Source: JBOCEF01 sp050586345
GTDB taxonomy: Bacteria; Pseudomonadota; Alphaproteobacteria; Rhodobacterales; Rhodobacteraceae
Length of the DNA stretch: 64,000 bases
Reading direction: 5' to 3'
Assembly (NCBI RefSeq): GCF_050586345.1
Contig: NZ_JBOCEF010000004.1
Location: forward strand, 95,832 to 159,831
Shown: one piece after another, positions 32,359-40,593 of the stretch
Layout of the letters: every line of letters begins with the position of its first letter
Numbering within the stretch: the stretch's first letter is position 1
Notes under the pieces: generated by a model
Told to the model about the DNA's origin: nothing
Seen by the model: only the letters and a program-made list of their open reading frames with translations
The model's database searches: none
Translations under genes and position numbers: made by a program

Positions 32359-33444
32359 TTACCCGCGAGACCCCATGGGGTTCGCGAGGGCGCCGACGAT
32401 GCCCATCATCCCGGTCGCGTACGGGGTCTTCGGCTTGACCGACTTCTTCTGCGACCAGATGGTTTCCGGGCGGCTCTGCAGCGCCAGCAGGTTCTCGCCC
32501 TCCGGCAGGTCCGCATCGATCGCCCATTCCACGTCCTGGGGGCACTTGTTCTGCTTCTCCAGGCGCTTGGCGAGACGGGCGACGGCCAGCACCTCGGCGT
32601 CCGAGAGGCAGGCGATCCTGCGCCGCGCCTCGTCCACCTCGCGCTCCACCGCCTCTCCCAGGGCGGGGTCGCCGACCATCTCGACATGCTTGTCCGAGAT
32701 CTTCCGGTCGAGGATCTCTTCGAGCACCTTTTCGACGGTGAAGTTGTCGGGCGTGACCACGCCCGACACCACCATCTCTCCCAGGCCCCAGGACGCGTCG
32801 ATGACGATGCGCGTGCGGTCCCCGGTGCCCGGGTCCAGCGTCATCGCGACGCCGGCGCAGCGGGCCTTGACCATCTTCTGCACGCCCACCGACATCAGCA
32901 CGTCCATGTGGTCGATGGCGTTCTTCTCGCGATACGCCACCGCGCGGGTGGTGAACAAGGAGGCCCAGCAGTCGCGCACCTTCTCGACCACCTCGTCGGC
33001 GCCGATCACCCACAGGTAGGTGTCCTGCTGACCGGCGAAGGAGGCGTCGGGAAGGTCCTCGGCGGTGGCCGAGGAGCGCACGGCGACGGGCATGGCGCCG
33101 TCCATGTCCGCGGACATCTCGGCATAGGCGGCGCGGATCGCCTGCTCCACCGCCGCGGGCAGGTGGTGGGAGCGGATGCGGATGCGGATGCGGATCGACT
33201 GCGCGGCGCGGTCGATGGCGTCGAGATCGTCCGGGTCGACATTCTTCAGGTGCCGGGCGATCTCCTCGCGCAGCCCGTGATGGTCGAGCATCGCGGCGAA
33301 GGCGTCGGTGGTCACCGCGAAGCCCGGGGGCACGGCGACGCCGGCCTGGGTCATCTCGCCGAGGCTCGAGCACTTGCCGCCGACGCGGGCGTGGTCGTCC
33401 TTGCCGATCTCGCTGAAATCGAGGGTGTAGAGACCGCCCTTCAT
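32359..33444 (-). CDS. PEP-synthase-like ATP-grasp subunit (PPDK N-terminal domain; phenylphosphate synthase PpsB-like)
   Basis: 361 residues, corresponding to the N-terminal nucleotide-binding third of PEP synthase: VGGKCSSLGEMTQAGVAVPP, the Arg block VAVRSSATAEDLPDASFAGQ, VMVSV-like MSVGVQKMVKARCAGVAMT, ASWGLGEMVVSGVVTPD and the terminal QDVEWAIDADLPEG ... LQSRPETIW. It should phosphorylate the swivelling His of the partner subunit using ATP. The start overlaps the P450 stop by 4 bp, so it is translationally coupled to the oxygenase. An Arg-Ile repeat (RIRIRIR) encoded by a hexanucleotide repeat is inserted at about residue 85. Confidence 0.82.
   Translation of the reverse strand: MKGGLYTLDFSEIGKDDHARVGGKCSSLGEMTQAGVAVPPGFAVTTDAFAAMLDHHGLREEIARHLKNVDPDDLDAIDRAAQSIRIRIRIRSHHLPAAVEQAIRAAYAEMSADMDGAMPVAVRSSATAEDLPDASFAGQQDTYLWVIGADEVVEKVRDCWASLFTTRAVAYREKNAIDHMDVLMSVGVQKMVKARCAGVAMTLDPGTGDRTRIVIDASWGLGEMVVSGVVTPDNFTVEKVLEEILDRKISDKHVEMVGDPALGEAVEREVDEARRRIACLSDAEVLAVARLAKRLEKQNKCPQDVEWAIDADLPEGENLLALQSRPETIWSQKKSVKPKTPYATGMMGIVGALANPMGSRG
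33172..33195. repeat. Hexanucleotide tandem repeat (GCGGAT)x4
   Basis: Four perfect tandem GCGGAT units inside the ATP-grasp gene, encoding an Arg-Ile dipeptide run on the minus strand. Gain or loss of a unit changes length by two residues without a frameshift. Confidence 0.8.
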
Positions 33445-34691
33445 GCCGCGCCGCCTTTCTGAACCATGACCGAGCTGGGCACGCGGAAGGTGATGTTCCG
33501 GTGGTATTGCGCCTCGAACCCGTCGGCCAGTTCGAGGTCGGGGAAGCGTTCGGCCAGCTGGCGGACCAGGACCTGCGCCTCCATCTTCGCGAGCTGGAAG
33601 CCGAGGCAGTAATGGATGCCGTAGCCGAAGCTCAGGTGGGTGCGGGCGTTCTTTCGGGTGATGTCGAGGGTCTCGCCGTCCGGGAACTGCGCGTCGTCGC
33701 GGTTGGCCGATCCGGTGAGCATCAGGATTTCCGCGCCCGCGGGCAGCTCGACGCCGCCGATGACCTTGGCGTGGCGGGCCTTGCGGCGCCAGCCGACGAC
33801 CGAGGGGGTGAAGCGCAGCATCTCCTCGACCGCGTTGGGGATCAGGGACGGGTCGTCCTTGATCGCCTCCCACGCGGCGCGGTTCCCGAGGGCCTCGATG
33901 ACGTAGTTGCCCATGAAGGTGGACGTGGTCTCGTGCCCGGCGAAGAGGGTGGAGTAGAGGCAGCCGGCGATCTCGTCATTGGTGATCTCGGCGCCCTCGG
34001 CCTGGAGGCGCAGCAGGTCGCTGGGGAAGTCGTCGCCGGGGGGTTCGCGGCGCATGTCGAGAAGGTCGTGGATGTATTGCCAGTAGGCGACCATGTCGTG
34101 GGCGACGGGGATCATCTCCTCGTCCGACAGGTCGGACCAGGTCATCTTGCCCCGGCTGGCGCCGTATTGCTTGATCTTCGGGACGTCCGCCTCGGGGATG
34201 CCCATCAGGGTGAAGAGCACGTGGGCCGGGACGGGGAAGGCGACGATTTCCCAGAAATCCACCGGGCCGCCCTTGTCCAGCGCAGCCTCGAGCAGGTCGA
34301 GATGGCGGGAGACGATCTCCTCGATCTGCGGCGCGATGGATTTGAAGCGGCGCGGGCCGAAGCAGGACTGCGCCACCTTGCGGATTCGGGTGTGGTCCGG
34401 GGGCACCCGGGCGGTCAGGCCCGAATAGGCGGTGAAGCCGCCCTCTTTCAGGATCCTGCGGCCTTCCTCGGACATCGGGCGCATCGGCTTCTGGGCGTTC
34501 TCGGAGGAGAACGTCTTCCAGTCGTCGAAGATCGCCTTGATGTCGTCGTAGCGGCTCACCACCCAGTAGCCCGAGGGCTCGTGGAAGAAGATGGGGCTCT
34601 CGTGGCGGAACCGCTCCCACTGGGGCTGCGGCTTGTTCAGGTCGAACGGGTCAAAGCCGTCCGCCCGCATGACGCCGTCATGCGCGTTCAT
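33441..34691 (-). CDS. Cytochrome P450 (bacterial class I)
   Basis: 416 residues. I-helix oxygen-binding motif AGHETTSTF at about 250, ExxR as VEEMLRFTPS, meander SANRDDAQFPDGETLDITR, and the heme loop HLSFGYGIHYCLGFQLAK with axial Cys362. Soluble, no membrane anchor, so it should use the 2Fe-2S ferredoxin encoded at the end of the operon. It is the first enzyme gene after the SARP-like regulator, with ribosome site AGGGAGGATTTCG before the ATG. Proteins of this class hydroxylate terpenoids, fatty acids or aromatic ethers; the substrate is not evident. Confidence 0.93.
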   Translation of the reverse strand: MNAHDGVMRADGFDPFDLNKPQPQWERFRHESPIFFHEPSGYWVVSRYDDIKAIFDDWKTFSSENAQKPMRPMSEEGRRILKEGGFTAYSGLTARVPPDHTRIRKVAQSCFGPRRFKSIAPQIEEIVSRHLDLLEAALDKGGPVDFWEIVAFPVPAHVLFTLMGIPEADVPKIKQYGASRGKMTWSDLSDEEMIPVAHDMVAYWQYIHDLLDMRREPPGDDFPSDLLRLQAEGAEITNDEIAGCLYSTLFAGHETTSTFMGNYVIEALGNRAAWEAIKDDPSLIPNAVEEMLRFTPSVVGWRRKARHAKVIGGVELPAGAEILMLTGSANRDDAQFPDGETLDITRKNARTHLSFGYGIHYCLGFQLAKMEAQVLVRQLAERFPDLELADGFEAQYHRNITFRVPSSVMVQKGGAA

Positions 34692-34764
34692 ATCGAAATC
34701 CTCCCTGGCGCCTGGTCGGCGGGCCGCGTTCCCTCCCCGGAATGGCGGCCCCCAAGCTTGCGAA

Positions 34765-36310
34765 TCACCGTATTCGGCCCGCTATGGTTTTTCTTTGGGG
34801 GGCCGGAAGCGGCGTTCCGGGCTGGGATTTCCGCGCCGGGCGGGGGGTGCAGAGCTGGGCGTAGACGGCCTCGATCTCGCCGGGTTCCGAGTCGCCGTCG
34901 CCCATCGCGGCGGCGGCGGCGCGGTACTGGCGGTACTGGCGGTGGACGGCCTCGACCCGGTTCTGGGCATGGAAGATGCGCATGGCGACGATGTTGGCGG
35001 CGACGCTGGCGGGCTCGATCGCGAGGGCTTTCAGGGCGTGCTCCAGCGCCTCGCCCGTGCGCCCCTCGCGCAGCAGCAGGCCCGCCATGTCGTGCTGGAG
35101 CTTGAGCGCCATCTCGCGCAGCCAGATGCGTTTCGGCAGGCGCCAGTCGTCGGTGTCGCTTTGCACGTGGTCGAGCGGCAGGTCGGCGAAGAGATCGCCG
35201 CCACAGACCCGCTCGGCGGCGAAATAGACCCGCAGCGCGGCGGCGTGCTGGCCATGGCGGTTGAGCGACAGCCCCCGGCGGCAGAGCTGTTCGAAGGAGG
35301 CGATGTCGATCCAGCTGCCGGGCGGCAGGGCGAGGCGGTAGAAATCGCCGTCGCGGACCACCGCCTCGCGCCCGCCCAGCGCCTTGCGCAGCATGGCGAC
35401 GGTGTGGTGGAGGCGGGAGCGCTTGGTTTTCTCGGAGGCGCCTTCCTCGGGCCAGAGAAGCTCGCCGATCTGTTCGGCATGGGCGCCGCCCTCGCCCTTC
35501 TGCAGAAGGTACGCGAAGAGGGTGCGGGTCTTTTTCGGCGCCCCCCCCGGCGATGCGCCAGTCCACGGGCCGGTCGCCGCCGACATGGACGGTGAGGCGC
35601 CCGAAGCACTGGATGTGCCAGCGGGTGGCCCGGCCCTCGGGGCGCGCGAAGTCCCGCCCGCGGGCGGCCCAGTCCGGCGCCGCGCCGCGCGCCGCCTGGC
35701 GCAGCGGGTCGCGGAAGAAGCTCTCGCCCGCATAATCGGGGGCGACGCGGCCGAGCATGAAGGCCAGCCGTTCGTCCAGCGTCGCGTCGCGCAGCATGGC
35801 GCGGGGCAGCCAGAACGGGTTCTCGTAGAGGCCCGAGGGCGCGAGGAACTGGCGATGCGCGCGGAAGGCCGCCTGCATCTGGTCCTCGATCATCATTTCC
35901 TTGTCATAGAGCGACAGGACCGGCGCGCCCGTTTCCGCCGCCATCACGTCGGCGACGTCGCCCCAGGTCTCGTAGCTCGCCGCCCCGTGCACGGCGGCGA
36001 GGCCCCAGTTCATGTCCACCACCACGCAGGACAGCCCGCCCTTGTCCGACAGCCGCTCGCGCAGGCGGGAGAGGATCTCCTCCCCGTCCAGCGGGGCGGC
36101 GTCGAGGCCGAGATCGGCGAAACCGATGCGCCGGTCGAGCGCGACCGAGGGCAGGAACGTGTGATCGTCCGAGATCACGCAGGGCTGCGATCCGGCCAGG
36201 AACGGGCCCAGCGCGTCGGCGATGAAGCCCGCGTGCTCGAAATTGCAGAACAGCGCGGCGTTGACGTCCGCGATGCGCGCGCCGTCGCCGACTCACCTGT
36301 CGTCGTCCAT
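34765..36310 (-). pseudogene. SARP/BTAD-type transcriptional activator with an N-terminal MEDS-like sensor region, doubly disrupted
   Basis: The ATG at 36310 has an excellent AGGGAGG ribosome site but meets TGA at codon 6 (36295-36293). The frame then continues with ALFCNFEHAGFIADAL, CVVVDMNWGLAAVHG and VLSLYDKEMMIEDQM, a region like DcmR/MEDS sensory domains. RWHIQCFGRLTVHVGG begins the DNA-binding half. At the G8 run (35541-35548 as C8 on the plus strand) the frame breaks; with seven G it would run on into KKTRTLFAYLLQKGEGG and the BTAD helical repeat region to 34765. Intact length would be about 514 residues. It precedes the P450 operon on the same strand and is the natural candidate activator for it. 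Confidence 0.75.
35541..35548. repeat. Homopolymer C8 (G8 in the coding strand) at the regulator frameshift
   Basis: Eight consecutive C on the plus strand inside the SARP-like gene. Seven would restore the reading frame, so this is a slippage-type +1 site. Confidence 0.85.
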
Positions 36311-36463
36311 CCGGGCCTCCCTTCCCTGCTGAACGCGCCGCCCGTTCAGGGCGGATTTCGACACCGAGCCCGCGCCCCGCGCCGCGAACGCCAAAGCGAA
36401 ACCAAAGGATAACTTGTTAAAGTGATTCGAGCGTCCGGGAGAGACGCCTTGGGAGGATAAGCG

Positions 36464-36553
36464 ATGCACCAGGCGCTTCGGGCGTCTTCGCGCCGCGCGG
36501 CCATGGCCGCGGCGCGGCGGGCGACGCGCGCCTGTTCGGGCGGCGCGGCATGA
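36464..36553 (+). CDS. Possible 29-residue leader peptide upstream of the GMC oxidoreductase
   Basis: ATG at 36464 has a textbook ribosome site (GGGAGGATAAGCG) and opens a 29-codon frame rich in Arg and Ala, with MHQALRASSRRAAM at the start. It ends at TGA overlapping the GMC start (ATGA at 36550). The GMC gene itself has no Shine-Dalgarno, so its translation may depend on this short frame. It could be a true leader, or a chance frame marking that the GMC start is wrong. No homology is recognised. Confidence 0.4.
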   Translation: MHQALRASSRRAAMAAARRATRACSGGAA

Positions 36554-38169
36554 GGTCTGACTTCGACTACCTGGTGATCGGCGCGGGCTCGGCCGGCGCG
36601 GCGCTGGCCGCGCGGCTGTCCGAGGACCCGGCGACCCGCGTCTGCCTGGTCGAGGCCGGGCCGCGCGACCGCTCCCCCTTCATCCACGTGCCGCTGGGGC
36701 TGATCTGGCTGTCGAAGGATGCGGGCGCGAACTGGCTGTTCAAGTCGGCGCCCCAGGCGGCGCTGGACGGGCGAGAGGTCTCGGCGCCCCGCGGCAAGGT
36801 GCTTGGCGGGTCCTCCTCGATCAACGGGATGATCTATATCCGCGGGCGCCGGGCCGATTACGACGCCTGGGCGGAGCTCGGCGGCACCGGCTGGGGCTAT
36901 GACGACGTGCCGCCCTTTTTCAAGCGCGCCGAGGCCAACGGCAATGCGGGCCTGTCCGACGCGCATCACGGGCGCTCCGGCCCCTTGTCGGTGCAGGACC
37001 AGCGCAGCCCCAGCCCGGTGGATCGCGACTTCATCGAGGCGGCGGGCAAGCTGCAGATCCGCCCCTGCGCCGATTTCAATGCGCCCGAGCCCGAGGGCGT
37101 GGGCATCTACCAGGTGACCCAGAAGGACGGGCGGCGGCACTCTTCCGCCGCGGCGTACCTGGGTGCTGCGAAGGGCCGGAAGAACCTGGAGATCCGCACC
37201 GGCCTCGAGGCGCTGGAGGTGCTGATCGAGGGTGGCCGCGCCGTGGGCGCCCGGTTCCGCGGCGCGGGCGGAGAGGTGACGATCCACGCGCGGGGCGAGG
37301 TGATCCTCTGCGCCGGGGCCATCGGGTCGCCGGACCTGCTGCTGCGATCCGGCATCGGGCCGGGGGCGGAGGTCGCGCGCTTCGGCGAGGTCGTGGCGGA
37401 CCTGCCCGGCGTCGGGCGCAACCTGCAGGACCACGTGGACTGCATGATCATCTGCCGCTCGGCCTCGACCAGGCCCTACGGCATCTCGGTCCGCGCCGCG
37501 CCGAAACTGGCGCTGGACGGCATCCGCTGGGCGCTGGGGCGGCGGGGGATGCTGAGCTCGAACATGGTCGAGGCGGGCGGCTTCGTGCGCTCCTCGGCCG
37601 CCGAGGAGCGGCCGGACATCCAGTTCCACATCATCCCGGGGCTCAAAAGCCATCGCGGGCGGATGATCGAGTACGGGCACGGGGTGTCGCTGCACACCTG
37701 CGTGCTGCGGCCCGACAGCCGCGGATCGGTGACGCGGGACGGGCCGGAGGGGCCGCCGCGGATCGACCTCGGGCTTTTGAACGACGACCGGGACATGGAG
37801 CGGCTGTTGCGCGGCATCCGGCTTGGCCGCCGCATCCTGGCGGAATCGCCGATGGCCGATCTGGGCCTGTCCGAGGTGGTTCCGGGCGAGGCCGCCACGG
37901 ATGACGCGGCGCTGCGGGCGCATGTGCGCACCCATGCGCGCACCGTCTACCACCCCGTCGGAACCTGCGCGATGGGCGTCGGGCCGGGGGCCGTGGTGGA
38001 CCCGCGGCTGCGGGTGCGCGGGGTCGCGGGGCTGCGCGTCGCCGACGCCTCGGTCATGCCGCTGATCGTGTCCGGCAACACCAACGCCCCCGCGATCATG
38101 ATCGGCGAGAAGGCCGCCGACCTGATCCGCGAGGACGCGCGCGCGGGGCTGCGCGAGGCCGCGCAGTGA
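36550..38169 (+). CDS. GMC-family FAD alcohol oxidoreductase (choline dehydrogenase-like)
   Basis: 539 residues. FAD-binding Rossmann motif YLVIGAGSAGAALAARLSED at the N-terminus, GMC signature 1 region PRGKVLGGSSSINGMIYIRG, signature 2 around LCAGAIGSPDLLLRSGIGPG, and the C-terminal active site with His in YHPVGTCAMG and Asn in SGNTNAPAIMIGEKAAD. It oxidises an alcohol to an aldehyde or ketone with FAD. It is divergent from the SARP-like regulator and upstream of the Liv-type transporter, so it may belong to the same catabolic island as the P450 operon. Intact, unlike several neighbours. Confidence 0.88.
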   Translation: MRSDFDYLVIGAGSAGAALAARLSEDPATRVCLVEAGPRDRSPFIHVPLGLIWLSKDAGANWLFKSAPQAALDGREVSAPRGKVLGGSSSINGMIYIRGRRADYDAWAELGGTGWGYDDVPPFFKRAEANGNAGLSDAHHGRSGPLSVQDQRSPSPVDRDFIEAAGKLQIRPCADFNAPEPEGVGIYQVTQKDGRRHSSAAAYLGAAKGRKNLEIRTGLEALEVLIEGGRAVGARFRGAGGEVTIHARGEVILCAGAIGSPDLLLRSGIGPGAEVARFGEVVADLPGVGRNLQDHVDCMIICRSASTRPYGISVRAAPKLALDGIRWALGRRGMLSSNMVEAGGFVRSSAAEERPDIQFHIIPGLKSHRGRMIEYGHGVSLHTCVLRPDSRGSVTRDGPEGPPRIDLGLLNDDRDMERLLRGIRLGRRILAESPMADLGLSEVVPGEAATDDAALRAHVRTHARTVYHPVGTCAMGVGPGAVVDPRLRVRGVAGLRVADASVMPLIVSGNTNAPAIMIGEKAADLIREDARAGLREAAQ

Positions 38170-38305
38170 CCGCGCGATGAGATCGGGCGCCCTTGGGAGA
38201 GGGCGCCCCCAGCACACGTCCCGGGCGCCGCGGGGAGGAATGCGGCGCGCGGGACGGACGACCGGCGGCGCTGCGCGTCGCCATCCAAAAACCGGGAGGA
38301 AGACC

Positions 38306-39561
38306 ATGACCATCAACAAGGGGCTCGCCGCGCTGATCGCGCTCGGCGGCATCGCGGCGGCCGGGCAGGCCGCGGCCTCGGACGCCATGTGCGGCGCCAA
38401 TACCGGCCAGGCGGCGAGCGGAGAGCCGATCATCGTCGGCGGCATCCACGGCAACGCGGCGCCGGGCGACTTTTCCGCCGCCACCGACGCCGCGGCGGCC
38501 TATTTCGCCTGCGTGAACGCCAATGGCGGCATCCATGGCCGGCCCATCGACTACCGCGTCGAGAACGACCAGTGGAACCCCGAGCTGGCCGCCCAGGCCG
38601 CGGCGAAGCTGGTGAACAACACCAGGTCCGTCGCCCTCGTCGGCAATGGCAGCTTCATCGAGATGGCCGTGAACGCAGGCGCCTACAAGGACGCGGACAT
38701 CATGGTCATGGCTTCGGGCTGCGCCATTTCCGAGTGCTTCGAGTCCTCGAACATCGTGTCGACCAACCAGGGGCCGCTGCCCTCGAACCTCGGCGCGGTG
38801 ATGTATGCGCGTGAAGAACTCGGCGCGACCAACATCGCCTGCATCGGCCTGAAAATCCCCAATAACGGCATCTGGTCCTGCCAGGCCTCGATCGACTACA
38901 TGCGCGCCCATGGCGGCGACGGGTCCATGGCCTGCTGAACCCGGGCGCGCCGGACGTGAACTCGGCCCTGCTCGAGGCCGTGTCCTCTGGCGCCGACACC
39001 ATCCTGATCAACCAGCCCGCGGGGCTGGCGCTCGCCATCCTCAAGGCGGCGGAGGAGCAGGACCTGCGCGACGCGTTCAACTGGATCGCGCCGACCCCGC
39101 TCTATGACCTGTCGGCGCCGGACGCGGTGGGCGAATACTGGCACGGCCATATCTACGTGAACGCCGAGCTGGCGCCCTTCCAGGTCAACGGCCCGCACGC
39201 GCAGAACTGGATCAGGGTGATGGACGGCTATGCGCGCGAGGAAGACCCGCGCGACACCTTCGCCCAGGCGGGCTACCTGTCGGCCAAGGTCTTCACCGAG
39301 ACGCTGCTGGAGATGGACCCGGCCGATGTCGATGACCGCGCCAAGGTCGCGGACGCGATCCGGGGGATCAAGAACAAGACCTCGGACCTGATGTGCGGCC
39401 CGTACTACGTGGGCGACGCCGATTTCCACATGCCCAACCACGCCGGGTACATGGTGAAGATCGTCGAGGGCGGCTACGAGATCGTGCGCGACTGCTACGA
39501 GTACGAGGCGCCCTATTTCGAGCCGCACCACGCGCTCGAAGCCAAGCTCGGCATCAAGTGA
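38306..39561 (+). pseudogene. ABC transporter substrate-binding protein (LivJ/HAAT type), frameshifted
   Basis: ATG at 38306 follows GGGAGGAAGACC and opens a signal peptide (MTINKGLAALIALGGIAAAG, then AAA). The mature fold starts with PIIVGGIHGNAAPGDFSAA and continues to AHGGDGSMAC, stop at 38938. The rest, LNPGAPDVNSALLEAVSSG through ALEAKLGIK, is in another frame to 39561. A missing C near 38930-38934 (GGCCTG where GGCCCTG would keep frame) explains the break. Repaired length is about 418 residues. It heads a livJHMGF-like operon; the ligand is unknown and need not be an amino acid. Confidence 0.85.
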
Positions 39562-39634
39562 TCCCGGCGATCTGACCTGCGCCGTCCGCCCCCTTCCCGG
39601 GGGCGGGCGGCGCCTGCTTCCCGGGGGGGGATCC

Positions 39635-40591
39635 ATGCATCGCGCAAGCATTCTGAACTGGGCGCTGGCGGTCGTGCTGACCGCGGCGTTCCTGTACTGG
39701 CTCGGGGGGGAGAAGCCCTTCCGCATCGTCGGGCTGTTCCTCGTCTCCGGCCTCGCGGTCGGGTCGCTCTAAGCGCTCGGCGGGATCGGGATGGTGGTGC
39801 TGTACCGCGCCACGGGGGTCCTGAACCTGTCCGCGGGCGCCGCCGGCGCCGCGGGGGCGATGAGCGCCTGGCAGCTGCAGCAATGGGGCGCCTGGCCGCC
39901 CGTCGCGTGGCTCGCCTGCATCCTGGTGGCGCTGGGCTTCACCCTGGGCTACGGGCGCTTCATCGCGCCGAAGCTCGCGTGGCGGGACACGGTGGTGAAG
40001 GCGGTGGCGACGCTGGGCTTCGCGCTGATCATCCTCGGGCTGGTCAGCTTCCTCTGGGTCGACGATCCGCGCAGCCTGACCCTGCCGACCGACAAGATGG
40101 GGGTGAAGGTGCTGGGCCTGCGGGTCACCGTCACCCGGCTGATCGTGCTGGGCGCGGCCATCGGCATCGTCATCGGCATCCACCTGTTCCTGTCGCGCAC
40201 CCGCGTCGGCCTTCAGATGCGCAGCCTCGCCAATGACCGCGACCTCTCGGCCCTGATCGGCATCCCGATCCTGAAGGTCGAGACCATCGCATGGGGCCTT
40301 GCGGGGGTGATCGCGGGCTTCACCGGGCTGATGTTCGCCGATCTCATCCGGCTGGAGCCGACGGTGATCACCTTCATGGTCATCCCGTCCATCGCCGCGG
40401 CGATCTGCGGGCGGCTCGAGAGCCTGTTCGCGGTGCTGATCGGCGGCCTGACGATGGGGGTGATCGAGTCGATGCTGACCCTGTCGCCGACCCTGAAGGG
40501 CGCCCGGCCCATCGCGCCCTTCGTCATCGCCGCCGCCGTGCTGCTCTGGCAGCAGCGGGGCGCGCGCCTGACCTATCGCGGGAGGGACTGA
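39635..40591 (+). pseudogene. Branched-chain-type ABC permease (LivH-like) with an internal stop codon
   Basis: ATG at 39635 opens MHRASILNWALAVVLTAAF and runs in frame into GLFLVSGLAVGSL, TAA (39770-39772), then ALGGIGMVVLYRATGVLNLS and the whole LivH permease to 40591. Homologues have Tyr at the stop position (GSLYAL), so TAC or TAT became TAA. The remainder is intact, with multiple transmembrane segments and the EAA-like loop DRDLSALIGIPILKVE. The 266-codon downstream frame has a GTG/ATG near 39791 but would lack the first helices. About 318 residues if read through. Confidence 0.85.
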
Positions 40592-40593
40592 GG

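Noticed and set aside
39704..39710. G7 run early in the LivH-like gene as a phase-variation site
   Set aside because: The frame is intact through the run, so the damage in this gene is the TAA codon and not the homopolymer.
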